NCBI RefSeq assembly: GCF_021018895.1
Contig: NC_079387.1
Coordinates: 4,905,583-4,969,582 of the forward strand
DNA from: Seriola aureovittata
Taxonomy: Eukaryota; Chordata; Actinopteri; Carangiformes; Carangidae
Direction: 5' to 3'
DNA: 64,000 bases
Part shown: piece after piece, positions 1 to 12,400 of the stretch
How positions within the stretch are numbered: the first letter of the stretch is position 1
How the letters are laid out: each line of letters starts with the position of its first letter
The notes under the pieces: model-generated
Databases searched by the model: none
What the model was told of the DNA's origin: nothing
The model's input: only the letters and a program-made list of their open reading frames with translations
Made by a program: the position numbers and the translations under genes

Positions 1-327
1 TAATGATGGATGTGCACACAGCATGGGCTCTAATCACAGTTTCTCACAGACCCGTCTTTGTACCAACAACGTGATGCAAGAAAATACAATGAAACAGAGA
101 GTGGGTTGAAAAAGAAATCACTCCACAATACACAAGTAAAATAAAAGTTCCGGCCGTCAACCTCTGATATCGCTTCACGCTGGGTTCAGCAGCGTGTCTG
201 ACGCCGCCGCGTGAACAGATTATCACGTCGTCAGTCCTGTTAAACAGAATGGAAACACGTCTGCTTTTGGTGCTCATCGCAGTGCACATGCTCATGTCTC
301 CGTTTACGTGTGTGTGTGTGTTTGCAG

Positions 328-425
328 AGATGCAGAGAGAGCATCAGAGGAGAGAGCATCGATTACAAGAGGCTCACTGCTGTGCCCTCAGCACCATGGA
401 GGAGGCCAGACAACACCAGATCAGG
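328..425 (+). CDS. fam184a: fam184a coding exon 1 of those in window
   Basis: Acceptor tttgcag before 328, donor AGG|gtaaca after 425. The exon enters with two bases of a split codon and leaves in phase 0. It encodes MQREHQRREHRLQEAHCC and then ALSTMEEARQHQIR, a charged helix typical of a coiled coil. The upstream partner exon is not in the window. Confidence 0.8.
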
Positions 426-3400
426 GTAACACACACACACTAAGAATCCATGCATGTAGGTGTACATTCTTAATCTTGGGATTTAACATCATGTCTCTGC
501 CAGTAATATTATCTGACGTTACTAATTCTTGCAAGGAAACACGAAGGCCTGTACACCAACATATAGAACAAAGCAAACAGATGTTAACACAACACAGAAA
601 CATCTTTCATGTTTATCTGCCATTAGCAGATTTTAGTTTTGGGTCCTTTAAAATAGTGTTTGAGATGCAAGATGAGCTCCTCAGTATGAGGTCTGAAAAA
701 TGATTCGTCGTCCTGGAATCTCCACTGAACGACATTATGCTGAAGTCATTTCCTCCTTGTACAGTTTAGAAAATGAAGTTGTCAGTGTTGCAATTTCTTC
801 TATAGCACGCTTATTATTTCTTTGTGTATCTATGCAGAGGAGAGGTAAATATTAGTTGTGAGCCTCAGACAAAACTACCAAGTCACAACAAGTAGTCTTG
901 TTGTTTCAGTTGTTGTAATGGTTTTAGTTTTAATTTAATGGCCCATATTCCTGCTGCAGACTTAATCAGAGGTGAAAGATTCATAAAGTAGTCAATTAGC
1001 TGGGAGATTTCTCACTTTGTGAAACATTTCATTAGGTTCATCCACTTTAATTTCACCCATTTCCTTGTTAAATGATATTGAAAATGAGCCAAGACAGTTA
1101 TGGCTTTATGTTGAGTTTATGGTTGAAGCTCTCATATAAATACATTGTGGACAGAAACATTTGAGGATTTTTACTGGGCTGTTTTAAAGGGGAAATGTCA
1201 GGCACTATTTAATATTAAGGTAATAGATCGCATTGTGCACCTTAATGGAAATGAGAGTGTTCAAAATGTCTATTTTTATACCGGCTACACAAAACAAAAT
1301 AAAGTTGGCAAGCAGGCCAACTTGTTTATCTTTTTATATACAGTATATATGTCCTGCTCTACAACTGGTTCATTCAATGAGGGACAGCTGTCTCACAAAA
1401 TCCTTTATGCAATGCATTGTGGGACAAATGGTGTTAATCAACACTCAATAAGCAAGTAGATTAAATCCATTAAAGCCATTTTAAGTATTAAGTATTAATT
1501 CTGTCCCTTTTCACATACTCAGCACCTGCTTAGAGTCAAATGGCATTGAAACACAGCTGCAGTGTTTGTCTGCATTCATAAATGTAACGTTTATTTTTAG
1601 TCAACTCTGAAATTGTTCAAGTATTATATGTCGGAGCATCCTTGCAGGCACCATCAATGATGTTTCACTGTAACGTGTTATCCTTCAGTTTGTCCTCTCT
1701 TTCTACCCTCCAGGCCCTGGAGGAGCGTCTGAAGCAGGAGCAGAGGGAGGAGGTTCATGCTCTGAAGGAGGCCCACAGGAGGACCTTAGACATCCTGAGA
1801 CAGCAGTCAGACCAGGAGCTGCAGACACTGCGGTTTGAGCTGGAGGACGAGGGGAAAGCAAAGCTGGGTAAATGATAACACATATGAAACCATGTCTCTG
1901 TTTGGTCCCATATTGATTAGGTTTCCATCCACAATGACAACCTCTCTCCCTGTGGGACGGTTGTAAATTACAGCAATGATTTTTTTTCGAACCACAGCGA
2001 AGATGTTTCTGCCCATGGTGGTTATGTGGCTACCAGCTGTGAGGAGGTTTTAACAGACAAAGAGGGGATGAATACATCTGCAACAAGCCTTTGCATTCAG
2101 GGGTTGAACCGTAAAGGAGGCCTTGAGGAACTGTGTTTGGTAATGGGATTACATCAGCAGGTTGCAATGTCAGTGTCAAGTTTAAAAAAAAAAACAAGAG
2201 GTTTTTTGGATGTAATTGCACTAAAAGCCAAGAAATAACAGATCAGCTTTCTGTGATCTGTGAACAGATACAGATCTGAACTTTATATTGATATATATCA
2301 CATTAGAGATGTTTGAAGTTCCTCTGATATTACGCCAACCATGAGATTAAATCTCTCAAATTTAAGAAGTTTAAAAGAGACTCATGATAAAAAGCTCTTC
2401 TCATGTTGGGGGAGGAATCAGGAGGAACAAAGAGAATGTATAGTATATCAGTAATGATCTACCCTCAGACACTTGTACACGCAGTACACACAGTCATTTA
2501 GTTTTTATCAAAGCATCGTATTTCTTCTCCCAGTGATCTTGTCTCTACACATTGGGTCATTGTGTTCAGGGTTTTGCAGATATTTCCTCCCTTTTAACTC
2601 CGGCGTCTCTGTCCGGCAGCCTCTCTTCGTGCAGAGCTGAACCACCTCCATGCTACAGCCATAGAGCATCTAAAGCAGATCCACCTTAAAGATCACAGTG
2701 CCGTCAAACGGGATCTAGAGAACGCTATGGAGCACAGCCACCAGCAGGTAACTGTGACGGACGGTTTGTTGTGTCTGTGTGTTTGTGACCTAATATCTCC
2801 CAATAACTAACAATGAATTATTTTTGTGGTTTCCCTCCCAATGTGCACACCATACCATGTGTATTTTCCAGGAACAAGACCTCCTGGTCCGCCTCTCAGA
2901 CCTCCAGACAGAGGTGTGTTCCCGTAGCAACCGCATCACCGATCTGGACCATGAGATCCACTCTCTGAACGAGACCATCGACACTCTGACTAGAGAGCTG
3001 GAGCTGAAGGGCAAAGAGGTGCTGCGGGTCCGCAGTGAAGCCAACCATCAGATAAGGTACATTACGCTAGAGTGGTTCAACAGACAGTTCAGAGCTAAAC
3101 TTAGAGCTACACTCTAACTCTAAATACTCTATATGTAACATTCCTGTTCATGTTATTATTATTGAGGGGGCAGAAGTTAACTGTGACTCAACAGTAACTG
3201 ACCCAGTTTGCAGAGAACTAATCCTGCCCCCATGTCTTATGGGAATATCCATCTGAACAGCTTCTGATTAAAAGCAGCATCTTGGGAAGTGTCGGTGCTT
3301 TGAAACTCATCTATACAGTGAGTTTCTGCTCAGGTTCTGATCAACCCTCTGACTTTTAACACACACATTTTCACATTCAAGTGAATGGTGGTTGTCTCAG

Positions 3401-6400
3401 ACCTCTGGACCTCATTGTATATCTTATGGCAATATACACCAGTTATGGTCGTAAAGGGGTACTCCAGCAATTTACTATTGCTCTTCCATAATGTCAAGGA
3501 ACTCAAAACAGACAGAAACTTGACTTTTAGTCCTACACTACCCATAATGCAACTCAGTAGTATCTTTCATTAGCACGTCCCTGTCTTCATTTCAAACTTC
3601 AGACATCCAGTTTGTGACACAGGCTTTCTGTTGTAATTGTAGGCTGAGATAAAACGATGACATTGCTGTGATAGAGGCTGAGTGTCAGTGGCACCTTTAA
3701 GCAAAGATTAATATTGTTTTCTTAGAGGAAACTTGATTCTGTTGTAGTCCTATACAGCGTGTGAAAGCGGCACACTCCTTATTACATCCTTCCACTTAGA
3801 TAAATTAGGGCTTTGGCATTAACACAGTAGTCATGGATAACAGAGCCCACATCTCCTGTACCAGCTCTGCTCTTTGGGTTTTGCTTTCAGCTGCACATCT
3901 TGATGTCGTCCTCTATAATTTAGTAGAAAATGACGTCACTCTCACGGTTCCCTACCAGGAAATTAAATGTGTTTGTGAGGAATATCCATGATGAGATACT
4001 TGTGCAATAAAAAACCCCAGTGGCACATAAGTGTTACTGTGTACATTCGTGATACTTTATGACACTTAAGGCAAAATGCATCCAGCACACACAGCATGTT
4101 AGATTATGTTTGAATCGTGGTTGAGTTTTGTCTGTCTCTCCCACAGGGCCCATGAACAAGACCTTACAAAGAGACACGAGAGGGAGATGGGGGAGCTAAG
4201 TGCCGTCCATCACAGAGAAACACAGATCATGTTGGCTGACTTCAACAAGGCCCAGGAGGTCCTCAAAGACAAGATTTCTGCTCTGCAAATACTGTAAGTC
4301 TCTGAAATGTGAGCTTTCTCCTTTGTAATACACTTTGTAATAAGTGTATGTACCTTATATGAGTCATGTCTGCATGTCCAGGTTGGAGGGGACAGAGGAG
4401 AAGTTAAGGAACAGAGAAAGTCGACCAGAGGACCTGCATATTATAGCAGAGCTCAGAGAGATGGTGACAGAGAGAGAAGCTCTAGTCAAAAAGCTGGTGG
4501 TGAGTAGACTGGGCGGCATCTGCTGTGTGTGTGGGGGGGTGGGGGATTTAAGGATACTAGGTATTGTGACAGGGGTTACCTGGGTGGATTTTGGGTGGAG
4601 CATCACTTTAACATGTTGTGTTTTTTTTTATAGGATGACAAGAAGTTTTACCAGTTGGAGCTGGTTAACAGAGAGACAGGCTTCAACAAGGTCTTTAACT
4701 CCAGTGCCAATGTCGGTGTCATCAACCCTCTTATCAAGGTGAGTGGTGTCATCACCAAGCCTTCTCGTCAGAGTGAAAGGTTTGGATGTGGAGGATCCTG
4801 TGGGTGTTTGTGACATCATCACCTCCTTAGAGCTCCCATAACCCTCAGACAGGTGGAGACTGTGTGTTCTGTCATGGATACAACTTACCACGGTGTGCGA
4901 GTGTTTTATTTTGAAACACCACACTCGTAGTCCATGATGCATGCACCGGAGTTTCACATCACACATTTCGACACCCAGTTTGTCGTATGTGTGTTTGAAA
5001 TTATCTACCTTTAAATACAGCTGACAATAAAGTTATTGATCATCATTAAAGGCGATAGAGGTAGCTATGATTATAATGTATCTGCATTGTAATGTATAAG
5101 TGACTGTATTAAAGCTACAACCATGCAGGGAGGGACTAAAATATACTGTTTTAACGTTAGTCTGCCGCACAGTGTGAGAAGAGAGTAAAATTTCTAATCC
5201 TTGTACTTGATTTTATTTCATATTGTCTCGTATGTTTAATTATTTTCTCTTGATTTAATCTTGTTTTTTTTTTTTTTTTGATGAGTCTTACTTTGAATTT
5301 AGCCGATTGTTTGAGCACTCTGAATCACCACAATCACAAAATCACCCCATTCATCCTGAAAACCTGCTGCGTGTGTGAAGATGAAACACCGTCTCATATC
5401 AAGTGTTTCACTAAGGCAAAGCTGCTCATCAGCTTTCTTTTTATATGTACACAGCTGTCAAACATACTGGTAATCGCTGGAGCCATTCAGAAACAGTAAC
5501 GCTTGATTTCAGCATCAAAACATCAGTCCTCACCTTCTCCTCCTCCTCCTCCTCCTCTTCATGCCTGTGCTGTTCTCTGCAGGTTCTTCGTATTAGATAA
5601 CTTATGCGTCCTTGATTCCCTCACTTACACCTCTAAGCTCCAATGTGTAGGATTAGAAAAAGTCTGACTTTGGTGACTCTTAGTGATAGTTTTGAGAATA
5701 CCTCTGTGGCAGACAGTGACGACAGATCCTATCGGGACAATGAGAATCATTCTGGGTCCTTGACTAGAGTTTTTATTCCCGCTGACTGCAGCTAAGAGAT
5801 TTACTCTCAAAGTCCATTCTTATGGTTTCCATCAACCTCATGTCACTTCTACATGTCTGTACTTACAAAGTTAACAGTTAATGGTGCTTTTAAAGAGTTG
5901 ATATGCAGTAAAGATCATTTGCTAAACACTAAATACATCCCTGAAATCCAGAATCACCTTCCCCAACCTGCCTCTCTATGTGTGTCTATAGTTAAAAACA
6001 GGCAGCCAATCAGATCACCGCTTCGCCAGCTTTCCTAGCCAGGCAGCTCTCCGATTCGTCAGCCCTCCCGCCATGAGTCATGACGGACAGGAAGAGGAGG
6101 GTCAGGAGGTGGAGGAGGTAGGATCAGGAGGAAGCTTTGCACCTCCTCTCCCCCTCCCTCTCCAACGGTCCCTCCCCCAACTTAGGAAAGCCCTACCACT
6201 GTTCAGCTCTCTTCCTCCTTCTCCTTTTCCTCAGCATCCTCCTCCTCTTCCTCCTCCTCCTTCTCCTCATCCTCCACATCATCCCATGCCAAGCCTTGCT
6301 CTTCCTCATGCTCCTCATCCTCAGGAACCCCTGGTGCAGCATCAGGGCCTGCAAAGCTTTAGGAGGTGAGAACTAATGTGACTTGCTTCCACTGCTGCCC

Positions 6401-8291
6401 TCAGTTCACTTTCACTTCACTTAATTCAGGGGGAGAGTTACTTGATGTTTGCTGCCCCCACTGCCTGTATCTCTCACCTCACCCCTTAGTTTACATTGAC
6501 AGATGTTAGTAGACGACAGTTACATAGACGTGGCTGTAAATGCACCAAAGCACCACTCACTATTAACCTTAAATTTAGTGTATTTTGAATTATTTGGATC
6601 AAGGAATCTCTAGTAAACTGTAAATTCAATTTTTTCTAGATTTCAGTCCTCGGTAATTTGGTGACTCCTGTGATTGCTGGTGATGAACAGACTAACTAAG
6701 TGTTTGTTTATGCTACACATCCCAGAATTCAGGGGGCAGCAAACACTCGGAGCACGTACTTTGACAGAAATACAAGAGAAGAGCAGCTTGTCTGTCGGTT
6801 TACAGTGCGGCCAAACAAACTGACAATGTCTTAATAATGAATAATCGGCCCTCTCCTATCTCGCCATGAGAATCTTTGACCTGTCAGAAAGTACAATAAC
6901 CCTGGATTACATGCTACATCATTTTCTCTGACTCCCTCGTGCGCGTGAAAGCAGTTTGAATCCCGCATGAGAATGGCAGATCCCGGCACTAACAATGAAA
7001 ACTACTGTGCAAACACCAGCCATAAATAACATAAATGTTTTCATGAAAATCATAAGGACAATTTAGTGTCTTCCTTCTCCAAATGTCAAACAAAACTTAA
7101 TTAAATGTAACCGTTCTCTAAAGCTGGTGCTGTAGTTCTTGTGTTCAGAAGGAAAGAAAGAAAGGCAAGGGAAAGCAGCATCACAGCTGGGCAGAGGTGT
7201 GGTTCTGTTTACCACATCCTCAATGAGACGACTAGAAGCACCTGTAAAATCTAGCTGGTTTGTTTTTTAGGCATGAACTTAGGTAAAATTTGAGTGTTTC
7301 TTTATGTTTTGTTTTGATCGTACCCAGTGATGAAGTGTGAGACAAAACTAAACTCTATGTGCCATGTGGGATTTAAAGGCCTTAATATTGTTCATGGGAT
7401 TTTAATTTAAGCCTGAGCCAATGCTGAGCACCAAATTGATCTATTCATTTCACAGAACGCTGCAGTCCTCCATTAGTTCAGGGTCAGCAGAGAAAAATAA
7501 TGAAGATATAATCCTTTTTTGATCCATTATGCTTTAACATCTCATTTTTTGCCTTTCCTAGCATGCAGCAATCACAGGCAGAATCTCCTTTGAAATATAC
7601 CGCAAATCTTCCGTGACGTCCCCTGTCTGCTTTCTGCTGCTTATAAAAAGAAACCAACCCTGAAACTTTGCCCTTACAAATCAGTCTCAATGGGGATTCA
7701 GACTCTGAGTGAAGCAAGGAACAAAATGACTGACTTGAAAGCGTTGCAGCATCTCGCAAATGTGAAACCTGCAAGATAACAATGTTGTGCTTTTCTGGAC
7801 ACGGTGTAAGAGCAGATGTGGCACTGTTTGCTGGTTAGAAAACACCGGGAGGTCTCTGCCGCTGGAGGGCGTAAACTGCAAACCACCTGAGCCAAACCTG
7901 TTTTTAGTGATATTTTGAATTGAGAGGAGGAAAGAATTCCTGCACTTTCTTTAAGAATTTGTCGTCAGTTTTCCTTCTTTTTTGTTTAATCAGTTCTCAT
8001 CTCTAAAGCAGAGCTGCACCTTATATTCACCTTACATTAAAACTGCAGTTAGTTCATTTAAATGTGTCTGTATCTGTTTGTTCTTTTTTCAGTAGCATAA
8101 CTACACAGGACTAGCCACAGAGGCTTGTTGCAGCCTTTTTACATACTGAATGCAGTAGTACTCTCCGAGACCTGTAAACAGACTTTGATGTGTAAATAAC
8201 ACCAAGAACCCCCTGATAACACAAAAAAATAAGCAATTTTTTATGTATCTACACTGTGAAGTTTATTTTCATGCTGAAATGTTGAAAAATA

Positions 8292-8334
<43 letters not shown>

Positions 8335-9494
8335 CAGATAATAAATTCAACATCTGTGGTCTCTTCTGCACAACTGAAAAATGCCTCGCTCAGTCTTTTC
8401 AAGTGTAGTAAACACAAAATTGCCCATATGCGAAATATATCCTTATTTATCCAAAGGAAAACATGAAAGTCCTGATAGTGCTACACAAGCAAATGAAACC
8501 ACATTTATGAAATCAAAAGACACATCACTTCTTGGAAAAAACTCACCCTGTGATTGTCATTGGGTGTCACACGGATGCTGTCCATAATTTAGAAAGTAGA
8601 ATGGGCGCTTTATTCTTGACCTTGGGGAAAAATAGAGCACAGTATTAAGATAGATGAGAGGCAGCATGGTGGTGCAGTGGTTAGCACTGCTGCCGCACAG
8701 CATGAAGCACCTGGGTTTAAATCAGTGATGCATTAAGAAAACGATCATGTGCAGACATTCTCTGCATCACTGATTCAGCAGTTTGACACCGTTCGTGATG
8801 CTCAGCAAGAAATGCGTTTCTCACATTGCAGCCATTTTTTTCGGCGACGACTGTGTATGGGTGGATCCCTCTGCTGGGGTCTGTGTGAGGTTTGCATGCT
8901 CTCCCCGTGTCTCCCCATGGTTGTCTGTCTGCGTGAGTCAGACCTGTCTAGGGTGTACCCCACCTCTTGCCCCAACGTGAGCAGGGAATGGCTGCACCAC
9001 CCTGTGACTCCACGCAGGATACGTGGGTATATAAAATGGACGATTGGAAGTTCACTTCTCTTTAGGTTTAACTATTGAGATGTGGGGCGGCTGTACCTGA
9101 GGTGGAGCCCCTCCTTACGATAAACATGTACAGCGGTGTAAAATGTTCACTTGAGCAATATATAAGATTCATGCATGGACTCATGGACTGTGGTCATCAC
9201 CCCAGCTACGAGCACTCACTGAATCTCCCTGAATACACTCCGGCACGGCGGCATGCAAGGGAATTTCACTTTTATTTTCTGTTCTGATGGCGCCTAACAA
9301 GCTACCTCTATCGTATTGTACATATCTGTGTGTCTCCTCTTCTTTCTGACATTTTTTAATTTTCTTTCCCTCCCCTCAGCCTTCCTGAAGCCAACGCTGC
9401 GACACCATCAGACCCGAGGGGGATGGAGGCAGGAAAAAGCAAAGAATATGTTGCAAAGGAAGAGGAGCTGTACGCCCAGTACTTCTCTTTCTGA
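328..9494 (+). CDS. fam184a: fam184a, C-terminal part (nine coding exons, 5' end outside window)
   Basis: Partial gene for a FAM184-family coiled-coil protein. Visible coding exons are 328-425, 1714-1867, 2620-2747, 2872-3056, 4147-4293, 4382-4499, 4634-4738, 5992-6365 and 9380-9494. All junctions are GT/AG and the phases join without a break, giving about 473 residues. Recognition rests on stretches such as LRFELEDEGKAKL, HEIHSLNETIDTLTRELELK and FYQLELVNRET followed by FNKVFNSSANVGVINPL, and on an aromatic C-terminus YAQYFSF; these correspond closely to human FAM184A as I remember it (its end is FARYFTF). Most of the protein is Glu/Lys/Leu-rich heptad-like coiled coil, and the tail is low-complexity and proline-rich. 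Molecular function is poorly known. Linkage to pln in opposite orientation supports fam184a over fam184b. Everything upstream of position 328 lies outside the window or in the intron. Confidence 0.92.
1714..1867 (+). CDS. fam184a: fam184a exon with LRFELEDEGKAKL
   Basis: Acceptor ccctccag before 1714, donor CTGG|gtaaat after 1867, entry phase 0, exit phase 1. It encodes an uninterrupted Glu/Gln/Arg/Leu-rich helix ending in LRFELEDEGKAKL, one of the most recognisable FAM184A segments. Confidence 0.92.
2620..2747 (+). CDS. fam184a: fam184a exon with SLRAELNHLHATAIEHL
   Basis: Acceptor gtccggcag before 2620, donor CAGCAG|gtaact after 2747. Length 128 bases; enters in phase 1 and leaves in phase 0. 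Coiled-coil helix beginning SLRAELNHLHATAIEHL, close to the human SLRSELNHQHAAAIDLL segment as I recall it. Confidence 0.9.
2872..3056 (+). CDS. fam184a: fam184a exon with ELELKGKEVLRVRSE
   Basis: Acceptor tattttccag before 2872, donor ATAAG|gtacat after 3056, phase 0 in and phase 2 out. It encodes RITDLDHEIHSLNETI and ELELKGKEVLRVRSE, a clear FAM184A coiled-coil block. Reading past 3056 continues to a stop near 3117, so 3056 is taken as the splice site. Confidence 0.92.
4147..4293 (+). CDS. fam184a: fam184a exon with IMLADFNKAQEVLKDKI
   Basis: Acceptor tctcccacag before 4147, donor ACT|gtaagt after 4293, phase 2 in and out. It encodes HEQDLTKRHEREMGEL and IMLADFNKAQEVLKDKI, matching the FAM184A segment around ADFNK. 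Confidence 0.9.
4382..4499 (+). CDS. fam184a: fam184a exon with LEGTEEKLRNRESRPEDL
   Basis: Acceptor catgtccag before 4382, donor CTGGTG|gtgagt after 4499, phase 2 in and phase 0 out. It encodes LEGTEEKLRNRESRPEDL and IIAELREMVTEREALVKKL, with the conserved RESRPED/RESKPED motif of the family. Confidence 0.92.
4634..4738 (+). CDS. fam184a: fam184a exon with FYQLELVNRET (end of the coiled coil)
   Basis: Acceptor tttttatag before 4634, donor ATCAAG|gtgagt after 4738, phase 0 both ends, 35 codons. The segment FYQLELVNRETGFNKVF followed by NSSANVGVINPLIK is the strongest single FAM184A match in the window. The next human segment, a basic QKKKND stretch, has no clear counterpart here. Confidence 0.95.
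5992..6365 (+). CDS. fam184a: fam184a proline-rich tail exon
   Basis: Acceptor tgtgtctatag before 5992 and donor AGGAG|gtgaga after 6365. The frame is open from the acceptor (124 codons plus two bases). It begins LKTGSQSDHRFASFPSQAAL; HRFASFP resembles NRFVSVP in the human tail. An acidic patch (GQEEEGQEVEE) and a Pro/Leu/Ser/His tract encoded by repeated CCT/TCC triplets follow. The exit phase joins exactly with the last exon. A shorter form using the donor at GAG|gtagga after 6120 would not keep frame with the last exon. Expression of the tract is inferred. Confidence 0.72.
8289..8331. repeat. (AT)n microsatellite
   Basis: About 43 bases of almost pure AT dinucleotide inside the last fam184a intron. 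Confidence 0.95.
8661..9045 (+). repeat. Degenerate interspersed repeat, tRNA-like head type common in teleosts
   Basis: The left end reads cagcatggtggtgcagtgg, then ttagcactgctgccgcacag and a cctgggttt box. The right half contains tttgcatgctctccccgtgt, agggtgtaccccacctcttg and a terminal ggtatataaaatggacga. This order (gtggttagcactg, tggagtttgcatgttctccc, cagggtgtacc...gcc, gg...ataaaatggatgga) is a very common teleost repeat as I know it. The copy is diverged and seems to carry unrelated sequence around 8725-8860. The family name is not assigned. Confidence 0.75.
9380..9494 (+). CDS. fam184a: fam184a terminal coding exon and stop
   Basis: Acceptor tcccctcag before 9380. Joined to AG from the previous exon it reads S-LPEANAATPSDPRGMEA and ends EEELYAQYFSF with TGA at 9492-9494. 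The Y/F-A-R/Q-Y-F-T/S-F end is the FAM184A C-terminal signature. The 3' UTR follows; possible AATAAA signals occur near 9979 and 10574, but the true end cannot be told from sequence. Confidence 0.88.
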
Positions 9495-12400
9495 CTGGCA
9501 AAAAAAAAAAATCCCAATTCTGTCAAAAAATGAAGTAATGGGACAGAGAGCTAAAGTTGGACAGCGATCAGATTGCACGTTTTGAAAGTCATTTGTGTGA
9601 CATTCACTTCTAACATCCATTGCTAATCACAGCATCTGCAGTGCTGGTATTCCACTGGTGTAAAACCTTAGGGCCTCCGTGCATAGTGAGCATTGTGCAC
9701 AGTCATCATGAAAGTGAACAATGGCAGTGAGGGGATTTAAAAATATTAGTTTACTGTAATTTGTCTCTTCATTCTGTCATTTTATACCATCTGCGATTCA
9801 TTTATAGGCGCTACAGCAACATTTAGTGGTATGACAGAAATGAGATCTTGAACATTTGAAGGACTAACCCATGAATTTACATTTTTAAAAACAGTATAAA
9901 TGTAGAATAGCGGTGGTGTTGAGTTTGACTTGCAGCTCGTTAGGAGACACATTTGAATTTGAGTGCCGTTTCTGTGCAGAATAAATCTACTAAGAGGCAG
10001 CGCAAGCAATGAGGTATTAAAGGATACTTCTGATAATGACTCTTTTGAGAAGGTATACATGCCACTGACATTTCAGGTGTGCTCCCCTTCGCTTTTACCT
10101 CCAAATAAAAGGAAATGACGGCCTAAAACTACCAAAATAAGACCCAAGTTGTAATACAACTGTATGTAGCAACCGTCAGTAAGTCTACTGTGTCAGTAGC
10201 ATGAAACTTTGAGAAACATTCTCAGACAATAATTTCCCCCATGATGTCTGATCAGTGTTGTAGTGAGAGTTAAGTGTGTAAGAGCGGCAGACTTTAGATT
10301 GATGTTTTTAGGTCCTTATAAGATGAGTTTTTCTTCTTTGTTCATCAATATGTGTCTTACAAGCTATAATCTGGCTGAAAGTGCTTTCAGAGACAAACTC
10401 ATTTTTGCCTTTAGTCTTTCATGTTGTGGGCTTGTCCGCAGTATAAGTATGTATTTCTCATTCAGACATGTATTTGAGGAAAAAGGACAAAGCTAGCTGC
10501 TGATTCTGGTCGTTTTTTTTTTTGGCCTCTACAGTACGACAAATTACGCTATACCACAGTAACGACACCAGCAATAAAGACTAACTTTAGCTTGCTGTCC
10601 CAGTGCTTTGACTGTGTACATACAGTAAATGTTTGAAAGTCATTTTCAAATCACTGAACTAGCTGAGGGGCGCTTGATTTACCACTCCAGACGCTTCAAC
10701 GGTCTCTGGAGGGGAAACATCTAGATCAACTGAATCAAGCACCCCTCATATTTTTATTATTCTAGTATTTATAATCTAACAAGCTACTGTTTTTCTACGG
10801 TCTGTTTGTGATGCCAGTGGATCAGGGACATACAGAGGAAGAGTTCTGTCAGCGACATGCAGACGTTAATCGACTCCTAGGGAACTTTTTTAACGCCAAG
10901 GAGGGTTTAGTCAAACACTTAATTTCATCACAAGCTAGGAGTTCATGGCGGTGACTGAACTCTTTGCTGTGTGTCTCTGCCTGTGGGGCAGACCTTAGAG
11001 CATGTGAAAACAGAAACACTATCATAATGCTGCTGTCACTCACTTGAATCCTCATATCTCCAGTTTTTGGTGTACTGTCTGTTTTTTAACTTGACTCTAA
11101 AGTTTACATAGTTTTCGTGTAGAGTAGTTTTCATGACCTGAAGGTCCGCGAAGTCCATTCAGTAACCTGTACAGTTTCCAAACTGCATGGTCATCATCAA
11201 CCTGAAAGACGCTCTGTTGGATGTGGACAGAGAGACATGAGGCCTGAGGGGTTACTTCCTGTCACACTGACACCACCGGGGTCCGTTCAACAACAAACAC
11301 GTTCAGTTACATTACAGCATCAGTCGATGCTCGTCTTCCATAACAGGATCAACTGAGGTTCAGGAAGTGTTTGTACTTTACTTGTTTGCATTTATGGATC
11401 AGACAGTATCATAGACACTTATATATGATGCAATCCCATACAATCCCACCACAGAGACCACTCTGTTGCTGGCCTGTATTGGATCGCATTGGACTGCAGT
11501 GTGTTCCTTTTCAGCCCCTGTAAATAATGTTCATAGAAGAACATTTAAAGTGATATGATTATTATTTTGGAACCAAAATCCAAGATAATAACATTTTTGT
11601 TTTTAAATGATTGGTGCCACGATGTGATACGAATGTGTCTTTGCCCTCTGTGCTCAGAGTCATTGAATCACATGTTTACAGTCTGCACATGCACACTTAA
11701 CTTCATACAAGCTTTAGATCATAGACCTTTAGTCCGTACAAGGTAAGTAGAGTAAAAGAAAACTGCAAAACATCTGTGTATCCCTGAAAAAGAAGTCATA
11801 CTTAAGGCTATTGTAGTCTTATGACACGTGAGGACGACTAGAATGGAGGATTAAGGATGCATATATTTAAATAGTTTAACATTTGGGGAAATATAAAATG
11901 TATAATTGTTTAATGGTTTTCTCTGCATCATTGTTTTAAATGTGCTTTACCTTTGTGTCATAATACGACACGACCCTTGAGTGTGATCTCGTGTCAGTGT
12001 TACACACGTGTTTTGCATTAGGGTTGATTACTGGAGTGTCTCTATGCTGTATACACCTCAGTGTTCGTTCCTTCTGTTTGAGTCTGTGGCTGAAAGCTTG
12101 CGTGTAATCAGACTGTGCCGATCCTAGTGTGTGAAATCTTCTCTATTCACTCAGCATGTTTCCTAGAACAAACCGAACTAAGTGAAGAAGGAAACACTTC
12201 CTGAAGCCAGGTTAAGACACAGCCTCTCGCAGACATGCCTGTATTTGTGTCATATGGGAGATATGGTACAAATCTCAACTAAATCAACACTTTTCATCTC
12301 CTGTTTTGTACAAGTATACAGACAACGTTTAACGTGGCATCTTAATGTCCAGCTATCCTTTATGACATGAATGCAGCATCATGACATTGAGATGATAGTT

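Larger units (their letters stand above)
6366..9379 (+). other. fam184a: Last intron of fam184a
   Basis: About 3 kb intron without further coding potential that I can support. It contains the AT dinucleotide tract at 8289-8331 and an interspersed repeat at about 8661-9045. Small ORFs here are AT-rich or repeat-derived and were not called. Confidence 0.7.
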
